Made by a program: the position numbers and the translations under genes
Shown here: positions 25,026-34,965 of the stretch, in pieces
How the letters are laid out: each line of letters opens with the position of its first letter
How positions within the stretch are numbered: position 1 is the stretch's first letter
Notes under the pieces: model-generated
The model's database searches: none
Told to the model about the DNA's origin: nothing
What the model saw: the letters and a program-made list of their open reading frames with translations, nothing else
Assembly: GCA_024102975.1 (NCBI GenBank)
Contig: JAGFJD010000512.1
Span: forward strand, 1-39,671
DNA from: Phaeodactylibacter sp.
GTDB lineage: Bacteria; Bacteroidota; Bacteroidia; Chitinophagales; Saprospiraceae
DNA: 39,671 bases
Direction of reading: 5' to 3'

Positions 25026-25505
25026 ATGTTGGCCCGATACCTTCAATACCTGCACGCGGATATCCGGCGAGCCGAACGCAGCCCGGAAGAAGTGGAATTC
25101 TACGCTCCCGGCCCGGAATCCTGGCTGGCCGAAGCCCGCCAGCTCCTGATCGACGACCCGAAAACCACCTTCGGCGAGCGCTGCGGCCTGGCGCCGGAAG
25201 CCTTCCCGCCCGCTGCCCGCCTCGATGCCCGACAGGTGGAAGGCCTTGGCGGCGCTCTGAAACGCCTCTATCGCTCCTGGCACCTCGACCTGCTGATGCC
25301 GGAGTGTATGCCCGCCCGGGCTGCCTACCCGGCGCTGGTGAGCGTGCTGGAGAAGAAGCTGCCCATCGTCGCCTGCGGCTGGGTGGTGGTCGATTTTTGC
25401 GAGGGCGAAACGGCCTGCCCCTTCGGGCGGCACTGCTTCTGCCGGGAAGGCGGGCAGCCCTGCCCGGAGGTTGATCACGAGCCGGGAAGGGATGAGTGGT
25501 ATTAG
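25026..25505 (+). CDS. Conserved-looking hypothetical protein with cysteine-rich C-terminus
   Basis: The product is 159 aa from the ATG at 25026, the first start giving a hydrophilic, cytoplasmic-looking protein (MLARYLQYLHADIRRAERSP). No signal peptide or membrane segment is visible. A helical middle (QVEGLGGALKRLYRSWHLDL) and the segment YPALVSVLEKKLPIVACGWV look conserved. The last 30 residues carry five cysteines and several histidine/acidic residues (FCEGETACPFGRHCFCREGG), suggestive of a metal site. I do not recognise a named family. It precedes the AraC regulator by about 117 nt. Confidence 0.7.
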   Translation: MLARYLQYLHADIRRAERSPEEVEFYAPGPESWLAEARQLLIDDPKTTFGERCGLAPEAFPPAARLDARQVEGLGGALKRLYRSWHLDLLMPECMPARAAYPALVSVLEKKLPIVACGWVVVDFCEGETACPFGRHCFCREGGQPCPEVDHEPGRDEWY

Positions 25506-25622
25506 GGAGGAGGGGGGATGTACATTTGTGCATTCGTGTATACGATGTACCTGAAAAGCCCGGCAAGCTTACAGCCCTTCATCATGCTCTTTTCCGGATG
25601 CGCGAATGGACAATGGAAAGAT

Positions 25623-26369
25623 ATGCATCACAACGAAATACTGGAATGTGAAACCTTCACCTACGGGAAGCATCACTTCCCCTGGCACCTGCATCCCAAT
25701 TACTGGTCATTTTCCCTGACGGTGGGCGGGAGCGCGAAGCTGATCTTTGCCGGCCAGACCTTTACTGTCACGGCAGGCGATATTGTGATCATTCCGCCAT
25801 TGTCGCCCCACCGGACGGTAGTTGAAGATTTCTTCACGTATAAAATTATCCGGGTGGCTGTTGCCCATCCGGCTCTGGGCAGGATGAGCCGTTTCAACGG
25901 CCATCTGCTGCGGGACAGGCAGGCTGTAGCGGTATTTCACAGGTGGCATGAACGGCTGAAAGAATCCGGCAGTGCCGGCCTGGCCGGCGGTTTTCCCGAA
26001 TCGTTCCGCCCGTATCTTCCGGGAGAAAGCTTTGGGCCGGATACGGCGCATGCGCCATTGGGGCAGGCGTTGGCCTATATGCACGAAAATTTCAGCGCTC
26101 CGGTCCAGCTGGAGGATTTAAGCCGGGCTGCTTTCCTGAGCAGCAGCCATTTCCAGCGGCGGTTCAAGCAGGAGTTTGCCATTTCCCCGATGCGGTACAT
26201 CCAGAGTTTGCGTATCGACAAGGCCAAGGAACTGATCATCCGCGGCAATCCCATGACGGAGGTTGCCCTGGCTACCGGCTTTTACGACCAGAGCCATTTC
26301 AACAAATACTTCAAGATGCTGGTGGGGATGCGGCCGTCGGCTTACTCCGCTGTGGTCCGGAATGATTAG
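25623..26369 (+). CDS. AraC-family transcriptional regulator with cupin sensor domain
   Basis: The product is 249 aa from the ATG at 25623; a longer frame begins at 25518 but its extra 35 residues look non-native. The N-terminal cupin domain includes FPWHLHPNYWSFSLTVGG and TVTAGDIVIIPPLSPHRTVV. The C-terminal double helix-turn-helix region (about 150-245) includes LEDLSRAAFLSSSHFQRRFK, then SPMRYIQSLRIDKAKELI and the second helix VALATGFYDQSHFNKYFK. It binds DNA in response to a small ligand. It lies 47 nt upstream of the dialkylglycine decarboxylase gene on the same strand, which suggests it controls that enzyme or shares its transcript. Confidence 0.93.
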   Translation: MHHNEILECETFTYGKHHFPWHLHPNYWSFSLTVGGSAKLIFAGQTFTVTAGDIVIIPPLSPHRTVVEDFFTYKIIRVAVAHPALGRMSRFNGHLLRDRQAVAVFHRWHERLKESGSAGLAGGFPESFRPYLPGESFGPDTAHAPLGQALAYMHENFSAPVQLEDLSRAAFLSSSHFQRRFKQEFAISPMRYIQSLRIDKAKELIIRGNPMTEVALATGFYDQSHFNKYFKMLVGMRPSAYSAVVRND

Positions 26370-26416
26370 ATTTTACAAGTTTATGAGCCCACAAACCCGG
26401 ATCTTGGGGAAAAAAC

Positions 26417-27715
26417 ATGGAGAACCCGTATCCCAAATGGTTACAGGAAGCCGAAAGTTTCCTGATCCGCTATTGCGGTGAATTTTCCCCGTTCCTGATC
26501 GAAAAGGCCCGGGGCGCCTACATCTACACGGCCGACGGCCGGGCCATCCTGGATTTTACCTCCGGCCAGATGTGTTCGGTGTTCGGGCACAACCACCCGG
26601 CTATCCTGCGGGCCATGCAGGCGGCGGGCGAACAGTCCCTCCACCTGCTGAGCACCATGCTGTCGCCGCCGGTGCTGGAGCTGGGCAGGAAACTGGTCGC
26701 GTTGCTGCCGGAGAAGCTGGACAAATGCATTTTCCTGAATACGGGCTCGGAGTCCAACGAGGTGGCCCTGCGCATGGCCAAACTGGCGACGGGCGGCTTC
26801 GAGATCGTCGGCTTTGCCGGCTCCTGGCACGGGATGACCGCCGGCGCGCAGTCGTACACTTATTCCAAAACCCGACGCGGCTACGGGCCGGCCATGCCCG
26901 GCAGCCTGATGCTGCCTGCGCCCTACGCCTACCGCTGCCCCGTGCAGCACTGCCGGGGAACCTGCGACAATACCTGCCTGGAGGCCGGCATGCAGTGGGT
27001 GGACGAGCAATCGGTTGGCGCCTACGCCGCCCTGATCGCCGAACCGGTGCTGAGCGCTGCCGGCATCATCGAATTGCCCCCGGCTTATGTAAAAAGGCTG
27101 AAGGAACTCTGTGAAGAGCGGGGGCTGCTCCTGATCTTCGACGAGGCGCAGACGGCATTCGGAAGGCTGGGCTACAATTTTGCTTTTGAAGCATACGACG
27201 TGACGCCGGACTTCCTGGCCCTCTCCAAGACCCTGGGCGGCGGCATGCCCCTGTCTGCTGCCATTACAAGCAAAGAAATTGAAGCTCAGTGCTTCGGGAA
27301 CGGCTTCATTTACATCACCTCCCACGTGTCCGACCCCTTCTGCGCGGCGGTAGGCCTGGCGACGCTGGACATCCTCGTGGCCGAAGAAATGGCAAAACGG
27401 GCGGAGGAACAGGGCAATTACCTCAAAGCGCAACTGCTGGAACTGCAGCGCCGGCACGAATGCATCGGCGACGTGCGCGGCAAAGGCCTGCTGCTGGGCG
27501 TGGAGATCGTCAAAAGCCGGGAAAGCAAAACCCCGGATTCCGACCTGGGCGCCCGGATTTCGGCCCGCTGCCTGGAGCTGGGCCTGAGCATGAACATCGT
27601 CCGGGTGAAAGGCTTCGGCGGCGTTTTCCGCATCGCCCCGCCGCTGACAGTTACTAAAGAGGAAATTGACCTGGGGGTCGATATGCTGGGGCAGGCGATT
27701 GCGGATTGTATTTAA
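26417..27715 (+). CDS. dgdA: 2,2-dialkylglycine decarboxylase (PLP, class III aminotransferase fold)
   Basis: The product is 432 aa, the family length. The residues that distinguish dialkylglycine decarboxylase from ordinary class III aminotransferases are all present one position earlier than in the Burkholderia enzyme: Q51 (TSGQM), W137 and M140 (SWHGM), the PLP lysine K271 (LSKTLGGGMPL) and R405 (FRIAPP). D242 in FDEAQ contacts the PLP ring nitrogen. The enzyme decarboxylates dialkyl amino acids such as 2-aminoisobutyrate, giving a ketone and, with pyruvate, L-alanine. A four-cysteine segment (CPVQHCRGTCDNTC, 174-187) replaces a stretch without cysteines in the Burkholderia enzyme. It lies downstream of an AraC regulator rather than the LysR-type DgdR. 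Confidence 0.9.
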   Translation: MENPYPKWLQEAESFLIRYCGEFSPFLIEKARGAYIYTADGRAILDFTSGQMCSVFGHNHPAILRAMQAAGEQSLHLLSTMLSPPVLELGRKLVALLPEKLDKCIFLNTGSESNEVALRMAKLATGGFEIVGFAGSWHGMTAGAQSYTYSKTRRGYGPAMPGSLMLPAPYAYRCPVQHCRGTCDNTCLEAGMQWVDEQSVGAYAALIAEPVLSAAGIIELPPAYVKRLKELCEERGLLLIFDEAQTAFGRLGYNFAFEAYDVTPDFLALSKTLGGGMPLSAAITSKEIEAQCFGNGFIYITSHVSDPFCAAVGLATLDILVAEEMAKRAEEQGNYLKAQLLELQRRHECIGDVRGKGLLLGVEIVKSRESKTPDSDLGARISARCLELGLSMNIVRVKGFGGVFRIAPPLTVTKEEIDLGVDMLGQAIADCI

Positions 27716-27749
27716 ACTTATGTTTGCCTGAAATGAAATAGCGAGGCAG

Positions 27750-27789
27750 GGAAATGCGTGGAGATATGTGGAAATGCTTGGAAATGTTG
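27750..27789. repeat. Decamer tandem array (GGAAATNNNT), array 1
   Basis: Four consecutive 10-nt units: GGAAATGCGT, GGAGATATGT, GGAAATGCTT and GGAAATGTTG. The array starts 34 nt after the stop of the dialkylglycine decarboxylase gene. The same decamer family, with a GGAGATAT unit also in second place, occurs at 33964-34032. The purpose is unknown. Confidence 0.75.
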
Positions 27790-27825
27790 TCGGGGGCCGG
27801 GAGTGGAATTATCTTTATGAGATTG

Positions 27826-27988
27826 AGAAGCTGTTTGAATTTAGTTTTTAGAATTTGTTATAGGGCATTTTTCTGCCAGATGAGGACACTTTTTTGCCCC
27901 ATAGCCGGGGCTACGGAGCAAAAAAGTACCGGAATATGGCGGAAAAAGGACCATAACAAAACTGAAGGGCTAAATTCAAACAGCTTCT
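27826..27988. repeat. 163-bp near-perfect palindrome (MITE-like element)
   Basis: The left half matches the reverse complement of the right half over almost its full length. Both ends begin with the same 19 bases, starting AGAAGCTGTTTG and ending ATTTAG. The centre is a hairpin with arms around CTTTTTTGC/GCAAAAAAG flanking GGGGCTACGG. There is no gene inside. It lies in the 333-nt gap between the dialkylglycine decarboxylase and GNAT genes. Long terminal inverted repeats and non-coding content suit a small non-autonomous transposable element or a large palindromic repeat. Confidence 0.8.
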
Positions 27989-28048
27989 GAGTCAACCTCA
28001 AATCAGAAAGCCTTGTTTCTTGGCATTTCGTGCCGTAAAAGTTTAACC

Positions 28049-28582
28049 ATGACGGACAACTTCCCAACCCTCAAAACCTCCCGGCTGCACCTCCGACAGT
28101 TCCGGCCGGAAGACATACACGACGTCTTCTACGGCCTTTCCCATCCGGATGTCATCAAATACTACGGCGTCCATTTTGATACGCTGGAAGCCACGCAGGA
28201 ACAGATGAATTGGTTTGTTAGTTTAGAAACCGACCGGACCGGGATATGGTGGGCCATTTGCCAGGCCGAAGGCGGCGCTTTCCTGGGCGCTGCCGGCTTT
28301 AACAACTGGAGCCATGAGCACCGCAAGGCGGAAATCGGTTTCTGGCTGCTGCCTGAATACTGGGGTAAAGGCATCATGTCGGAAGCCCTGCCTCCGGTTT
28401 GTGATTACGGATTCGGGAAAATGGCCCTGCACCGCATCGAAGCTTTCGTCGAAAGCGAAAACCAGAACAGCAAAACGGCCATGAGCAAACTGGGGTTCAG
28501 CCTGGAAGGCACCATGGTGGATTGTGAAATCAAAGACGGCCGGTTCATCAGCCTGGATATTTACGCCCGGCTGGCGCACTAG
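28049..28582 (+). CDS. GNAT-family N-acetyltransferase (RimJ/RimL type)
   Basis: The product is 177 aa from the ATG at 28049 (MTDNFPTLKTSRLHLRQF); the frame extends 12 codons upstream without family similarity. RLHLRQFRPEDIHDVFYGLS is the N-terminal helix-strand pattern of the RimJ/RimL group. The acetyl-CoA-binding motif A lies in AEIGFWLLPEYWGKGIMSEA, and motif B in HRIEAFVESENQNSKTAMSK followed by LGFSLEG. These enzymes acetylate N-termini of ribosomal proteins or small-molecule amines; the substrate is not identifiable. The gene stands alone, downstream of the 163-bp palindrome. Confidence 0.92.
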   Translation: MTDNFPTLKTSRLHLRQFRPEDIHDVFYGLSHPDVIKYYGVHFDTLEATQEQMNWFVSLETDRTGIWWAICQAEGGAFLGAAGFNNWSHEHRKAEIGFWLLPEYWGKGIMSEALPPVCDYGFGKMALHRIEAFVESENQNSKTAMSKLGFSLEGTMVDCEIKDGRFISLDIYARLAH

Positions 28583-28714
28583 AAAGGGCCAGTTATTGGT
28601 TAATTAGTTATTTCCATAACGATTATTTTTATAATCATTATGTTCATCATGGGTTTCTCCCCGGGAATCCACAAATTTTTCCGGACTGCCCCACCAGATT
28701 TCCATGCTTGCCCC

Positions 28715-28722
28715 TATCTTTG
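28715..28722 (+). promoter_or_regulatory. TAnnTTTG -7 element ahead of repeat copy 2
   Basis: TATCTTTG fits the Bacteroidota -7 consensus exactly, but no TTTG sits at the usual -33 spacing. If used, transcription would start near 28729, at the edge of the 106-bp repeat, placing both repeat hairpins in a leader of about 170 nt before the gene at 28899. The rest of the 28583-28898 gap holds no gene. Confidence 0.4.
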
Positions 28723-28725
28723 GGA

Positions 28726-28831
28726 ATTATACTGGCGAACGCGTGGTTTTGTCAGGAGCAAAACCAGCGATGCCAGTATATACTGACCCGGCGGGTTTTG
28801 TAGTCGACAAAACCTGCCGTGCGTCAGTATA
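28726..28831. repeat. Palindromic double-hairpin repeat, copy 2
   Basis: This copy is 105/106 identical to 17425-17530 and in the same orientation. Its right junction differs: CAGTATAC here against CAGTATAAT in copy 1. It lies in the gap upstream of a secreted-protein gene, 68 nt before the ATG at 28899. The near identity over 11.3 kb, with unrelated flanks, shows recent spread or strong conservation. Confidence 0.9.
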
Positions 28832-28898
28832 CAATTCCGGCACCTATTCCGGCAGCCTTATCCAATAGCCATCTTTCCCGAGTATAAAACAGAAAAAC

Positions 28899-30062
28899 AT
28901 GCCCCGAATCCTGACAACTCTCCTGGCTATCCTAGCCCTTCCGGCCGCCCTCTCCGCCCAGTTGCCCGTCACCGTGGCAGAACTCACGGTGGAAGTGGGC
29001 CCCAACAGCGAAGAAAATTTCTACTACGGCTTCGAGGCCGGCGACCTGCTCATCGCCCGCCTCGAACTGACGGACGGCAAAGAACTGAAGGCCTTCGAAG
29101 TCATCGAATACCCGGAAAACTCCCGCATTCTGGAATACGAAACGGAGGGCTTTGAGGACAAACGCCTGAAAGTATATGATCGCGGCATCTTTCAGTTTCG
29201 CCTGTACAACGCCCACCGGCTGAAAAAGCGCGTCTGCCGCCTGCACATCCAGCGCCTGCCGGCCAGCGCTGCCACCGTCGACTTCAATCCGGCGGTGCGC
29301 TGGGAAGAACGGATAGACACGACGTACAAGGTGCGGTCGGAAACCGTGCTGTCCGGTACCGAGGTGAAGGAAGTGCAGCAGCGCCGCCGTGTGCTGGCCC
29401 GGGTGGACACCAACGTCGTGACCCTGCTCGACAAGGTGGAACGAATCTCCTCCCGTACCAACCTCTCCACCGATAATGTCGCCTTCCTGGATTTCGAATT
29501 GCCCCAGAACCGCTACGAGCCGGCGGCGGACGATCCCAGCCTCTCTACCGAGGTGGCCTCCTGGGCCTATTGGGTGGGTACCGGCGAAGAGGCCCGGGAA
29601 TGGTATGAACAGGCCAACAGCAGCGCCGCCGCCCGTCTGGCTAAAGGGCTGGCCAAAGGCGCAGTCAGCGCCGGGCTCATCTCCAGCGGCTATGGCGCCC
29701 TGGCCCTGCTGGCCATCGAGGGCATCTCCGTTTTTTCCAATCCGCCGTCCGGAGAGAATGTCCTCTATTCTCTCCTGGCCGTCGAAGGGGACGAACGCCG
29801 GGAACTATCCAGAGGCAACAGCATCGCCGGCTACGGGCGGGTGGACAATAGCACCCAGGGCAAATTTTCCCTCCGTCTGGAAAACGACAACTACGTCGAG
29901 GGCATCAACGTCAACGTTAAAGTGGTGGCCGTAACGGTAACCAAAACCTACCGGGACGAGTATTACGCGGAAACGGTAGAAACGCCGGTCAACCAGTCAA
30001 CAACGGTGCGGGAGCCGGTCCTCCGGCGGGTGCGGGTGCCGGTGCTGGCAGGGGGCGGGTAG
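28899..30062 (+). CDS. Secreted protein of unknown function
   Basis: The product is 387 aa with a signal peptide ending in LSAQ (about 1-21). The N-terminal third (TVEVGPNSEENFYYGFEAGD, EVIEYPENSRILEYETEGFE) looks like a beta-sandwich with similarity to secreted stress or ligand-binding domains. Around 245-280 there is a hydrophobic, alanine/glycine-rich stretch (LAKGAVSAGLISSGYGALAL) that could be membrane-inserting. The C-terminus is beta-rich (INVNVKVVAVTVTKTYRDEY) and ends in a proline/arginine/valine run. I recognise no family. Possible roles include a pore-forming or membrane-associated periplasmic protein, but this is speculation. A hexamer array follows the stop codon by 9 nt. Confidence 0.75.
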   Translation: MPRILTTLLAILALPAALSAQLPVTVAELTVEVGPNSEENFYYGFEAGDLLIARLELTDGKELKAFEVIEYPENSRILEYETEGFEDKRLKVYDRGIFQFRLYNAHRLKKRVCRLHIQRLPASAATVDFNPAVRWEERIDTTYKVRSETVLSGTEVKEVQQRRRVLARVDTNVVTLLDKVERISSRTNLSTDNVAFLDFELPQNRYEPAADDPSLSTEVASWAYWVGTGEEAREWYEQANSSAAARLAKGLAKGAVSAGLISSGYGALALLAIEGISVFSNPPSGENVLYSLLAVEGDERRELSRGNSIAGYGRVDNSTQGKFSLRLENDNYVEGINVNVKVVAVTVTKTYRDEYYAETVETPVNQSTTVREPVLRRVRVPVLAGGG

Positions 30063-30071
30063 GTTGGCGCT

Positions 30072-30155
30072 GAGGTTGAGGTTAAGGTTGAGGTTAAGGT
30101 TGAGGTTGAGGTTAAGGTTAAGGTTGAGGTTAAGGTTGAGGTTGAGGTTGAGGTT
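30072..30155. repeat. Hexamer tandem array RAGGTT, 14 units
   Basis: Fourteen exact 6-nt units, each GAGGTT or AAGGTT, run from 30072 to 30155, starting 9 nt after the upstream stop codon and ending 69 nt before the hutU ATG. GAGGTT occurs nine times and AAGGTT five, in irregular order. The strand is strongly purine/T biased. It is a microsatellite-type array prone to slippage. Confidence 0.9.
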
Positions 30156-30192
30156 GAGAAAAGGGGCGGGCCTGGAAATCTTTTAAATTACG

Positions 30193-30200
30193 TACCTTGC
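30193..30200 (+). promoter_or_regulatory. Possible -7 element for hutU
   Basis: TACCTTGC is one base short of TAnnTTTG and lies 25 nt before the hutU ATG, just after the hexamer array. No clear -33 TTTG is visible. It is a weak candidate. Confidence 0.3.
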
Positions 30201-30224
30201 GCCCGGAAAAAATCCTAACCAAAC

Positions 30225-32270
<2,046 letters not shown>

Positions 32271-32389
32271 GGGGCCGGAGAAGAATAAGTTACTCATTTC
32301 AGGCGAGCTCTCGTCTTTTCGCAGAGTTCCGAAGGCAAGTTCTCGGTATTAGAGTAGAAACAATATATTCGGCTGCTAAATGACAGAGT

Positions 32390-32662
32390 ATGTTGGAAAT
32401 CGAAGATGTCAAAAAGATTTATAAGAGTAATGACAAAAAAATAAAAGGATATTTCATTGAGTTCAATGATGGCCGAAAGATTCATCTTACGAAAAGGAGA
32501 ACGATTATTGCGCTCCTCATTTTGATTAAATATGGTGAGGGTACAGAAGCGGATTTGGCTAAAGGCTCAAGTAAAATTCCAGAAATTAGCAAGGTTATTT
32601 CTCCTACAGGTGAAGACATATCAGACCTTCTCGCGGATAGGTCTAGATTCACTGATGATTGA
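32390..32662 (+). CDS. Small AT-rich hypothetical protein
   Basis: The product is 90 aa and basic at its start: MLEIEDVKKIYKSNDKKIKG, then YFIEFNDGRKIHLTKRRTII. A helical hydrophobic stretch LLILIKYGEG follows. The codons are clearly more AT-rich than those of hutU or the next gene, suggesting recent acquisition. No signal peptide and no recognised family. It ends 61 nt before the next start. The short length and lack of homologs in view leave real doubt that it is expressed. Confidence 0.45.
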   Translation: MLEIEDVKKIYKSNDKKIKGYFIEFNDGRKIHLTKRRTIIALLILIKYGEGTEADLAKGSSKIPEISKVISPTGEDISDLLADRSRFTDD

Positions 32663-32723
32663 ATTCTCGGTTATCCCACTAAAGAATATGGCGAAGATAA
32701 AACCAGATAATGGCTCAAGCACC

Positions 32724-33941
32724 ATGAAAAAACAATTTCTTTTTCCGCTCTTATTTCTTGCCTTCCCGGCCTTAACCCAGGAATCCTCTATCGACAGCCT
32801 GTACCGCCTCGCCCTCGAAGATCTCTCCGCCTTCTCCCAACACATCGCCGCCAACGCGGATACAGATCTCGAGAAGGCCAAAGCCGTAGTGGACTGGTAC
32901 GCCCGCCATTTCGACTGGACGTACACCGATTATCAAAAGCGCACCGTCCAGGACATCCTGGAGCGGCGCGGCGGCAACTGCAACGAGCTGGCCATGGTAA
33001 CCAAAGCCTCCCTGGAAACCCTCGGCGTGCAGATGCGGCGGGTCCGGGAGATCAACCTGCACCAGGTGTCGGACCGGCGGCAGGCCGATGCGGAAAAGCG
33101 GGTAACTGAGATAGGCAACAAAGCCTCCGTCTTCGGCCGACAGCACAACGACCACGTCTGGCTGGAAGTACACGATCAACCCACCGGGCAGTGGATGCCC
33201 GCCGACCCCTCTCTGGGCGTGGTGGGCCTGCGCCCCTGGCTGGCCGCCCGCTATGGTTTCACTAAGCGGTATTCGCTGGATGCCAGCCCGGAAGATATGA
33301 TCGCTCCCTTTGCCGTTTTTGTGGAAACGGAAGGAGACTGGCTCAACCGGACGGCGGATTACGCCATTGATGGGTTCAACCGCTTATACTACGGGCAGCT
33401 GACGACACTGCCTTCCTGGAACCAGTGGGTGAAGCAGGTAGGGCAACTGGACGATCTGGCACTGGCTGCCTTTCAGGGTAAGGCCAACCTGCACGAACAC
33501 AGCGACGAGATCGCTGCGCTTGCCGAAACGTACCAACGGCTCCGGCTGGAATTTCTTTCCACCGGCCTGGGCATCATCCACCAAAACATCGACGCCTTTT
33601 CCCAAAGCCTGGTATCAGGCGATTTTGAAGCCATCGTCAACGCCTACACCCCCGACGGCAAGCTGTTCCCGCAGCGCGGCGACATCCGCCGGGGCGAAGC
33701 GGCCATCCGCCAATACTGGACGCCGCCGGCCGGCCGGGAGAGCCGCACCGTCCACCACCGCATCCGGCCGGAGGAGATCGTCATTGTCGGAGACACGGCT
33801 TATGACTGGGGGTATTACGAGGGCGCTACCCGGCGGGGCGACGGCTCGGAGGTGTACTGGGAAGGCAAGTACGTCATCGTCTGGAAGAAGGTGGGGGAGG
33901 GGCAGTGGAAGATTTATCTGGATAGCTGGAATAATTTGTAG
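32724..33941 (+). CDS. Secreted transglutaminase-like protein with SnoaL-type C-terminal domain
   Basis: The product is 405 aa from the ATG at 32724 (MKKQFLFPLLFLAFPALTQ, a signal peptide); a longer frame lacks any signal. The transglutaminase-like core has all three catalytic residues: C86 in GGNCNELA, H144 in NDHVWLEVH and D161 in MPADPSLG. A helical region follows (about 200-280). Residues 285-403 form a SnoaL/DUF4440-like cone: SLVSGDFEAIVNAYTPDGKL, ending EGKYVIVWKKVGEGQWKIYL. The combination suggests a periplasmic peptidase or amidase, or a transferase with a ligand-binding module. The substrate is unknown. A decamer array follows 22 nt after the stop. Confidence 0.88.
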   Translation: MKKQFLFPLLFLAFPALTQESSIDSLYRLALEDLSAFSQHIAANADTDLEKAKAVVDWYARHFDWTYTDYQKRTVQDILERRGGNCNELAMVTKASLETLGVQMRRVREINLHQVSDRRQADAEKRVTEIGNKASVFGRQHNDHVWLEVHDQPTGQWMPADPSLGVVGLRPWLAARYGFTKRYSLDASPEDMIAPFAVFVETEGDWLNRTADYAIDGFNRLYYGQLTTLPSWNQWVKQVGQLDDLALAAFQGKANLHEHSDEIAALAETYQRLRLEFLSTGLGIIHQNIDAFSQSLVSGDFEAIVNAYTPDGKLFPQRGDIRRGEAAIRQYWTPPAGRESRTVHHRIRPEEIVIVGDTAYDWGYYEGATRRGDGSEVYWEGKYVIVWKKVGEGQWKIYLDSWNNL

Positions 33942-33963
33942 GAGTAGAAATGGGAGATATGGG

Positions 33964-34032
33964 GGAAATACATGGAGATATATGGAAATATATGGAAATG
34001 CATGGGAATACTGGAAATACATGGAAATGCAT
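33964..34032. repeat. Decamer tandem array (GGAAATRYAT), array 2
   Basis: Seven units, six of 10 nt and one of 9: GGAAATACAT, GGAGATATAT, GGAAATATAT, GGAAATGCAT, GGGAATACT, GGAAATACAT and GGAAATGCAT. It starts 22 nt after a stop codon and shares its unit with the array at 27750-27789. The 10-nt period equals about one helical turn, so the AT steps are in phase and could bend DNA. Confidence 0.8.
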
Positions 34033-34155
34033 AAGAAATAATATCCGGGCGCTGTTCGGAATTCGCTGTTCGTTGTTATACTCCGTGGCAACATGTCTCC
34101 CTCTGCGGATAATTGTTTAAATTAGGGGGCAAAAATAAACGAAAAACCCCTTACT

Positions 34156-34962
34156 ATGAGAGCGTTAGCGATTACACTGATCTTAGGCGCATTGATGTTT
34201 TCCTGTGGCTCCGGCGGGCAGCCGGCGGGCGGTTCCGCCGCCGGCGAAGCGCCGGAAAACCCAGCCATCAGCCCGGATTCCCTCCGCAATCTGTATGCAG
34301 AATATATGGCTGCCCGGACGGATTCTATGCCCACTTATCAGGTTAAAGAAGAGGGCAAGCTGTATCCCGTGGACGAAGCGCCGCTGGACACTGCCTTTTT
34401 CGTATTCCGGGAACAGCTGAAGCGGACGGTAGCCGGCAAGGACGTCTTCGGCCTGCTGGACGTCACCGCCAAAGACATTAAAGTCAGCTTCGGCGAGGAA
34501 GCCGGTTTCGACGATTTTGTCGTGATGTGGGGGTTGGACTCCAAGCAGCCGGACACCCTCCGGATTTGGCGGCTGCTGGCCCGCCTGCTGGCGGAAGGCG
34601 GAACTTTTGCCGACAATCGCGCCGCTTTTATTGCACCCTACTACTTTTCCACCTGGCCCGGCCAATACGACCCTGTTGATTATGGCGCCATTGCCGGGGC
34701 AGGCGTGCGCCTGCGGGAAAGCCCCAGCCTGAACAGCCGCATCCTGAAAACCATCTCCCACGACATCGTCACCATCCTGGAGGAGGCGCGGGAGGAGGAG
34801 ATCGGAGGAGAGGCCTATCCCTGGATACGGGTGGAACTGCTCAGCGGCACCCAGGGCTACGTGTTCGGCAAGTTCGTGGGCGACCCGGTGGGATACCGCG
34901 TGGGATTCGAAAAGAAAACAGGCGGCCGCTGGCGGATTGCCTTTTTGCTGGCGGGAGATTGA
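34156..34962 (+). CDS. Lipoprotein with SH3b domain
   Basis: The product is 268 aa with lipobox MFSC (C17) followed by a glycine/alanine-rich linker (GSGGQPAGGSAAGEAPE). The central part (60-165) is an unassigned alpha/beta region. Residues about 176-240 form a bacterial SH3 domain: AGVRLRESPSLNSRILKTIS, VTILEEAREEE, then WIRVELLSGTQGYVFGKFVG. SH3b domains often bind cell-wall peptides. The protein is probably anchored in the periplasm. It converges with murB, the two stop codons only three bases apart, so neither gene has room for its own terminator. Confidence 0.85.
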   Translation: MRALAITLILGALMFSCGSGGQPAGGSAAGEAPENPAISPDSLRNLYAEYMAARTDSMPTYQVKEEGKLYPVDEAPLDTAFFVFREQLKRTVAGKDVFGLLDVTAKDIKVSFGEEAGFDDFVVMWGLDSKQPDTLRIWRLLARLLAEGGTFADNRAAFIAPYYFSTWPGQYDPVDYGAIAGAGVRLRESPSLNSRILKTISHDIVTILEEAREEEIGGEAYPWIRVELLSGTQGYVFGKFVGDPVGYRVGFEKKTGGRWRIAFLLAGD

Positions 34963-34965
34963 AAT

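Noticed and set aside
26441..27457. A 338-codon open frame opposite the dialkylglycine decarboxylase gene
   Set aside because: Low-complexity His/Arg/Gln-rich translation; the plus strand encodes a full, well-conserved enzyme.
30072..30155. CRISPR array
   Set aside because: Units are directly adjacent hexamers with no spacers and no cas genes nearby.
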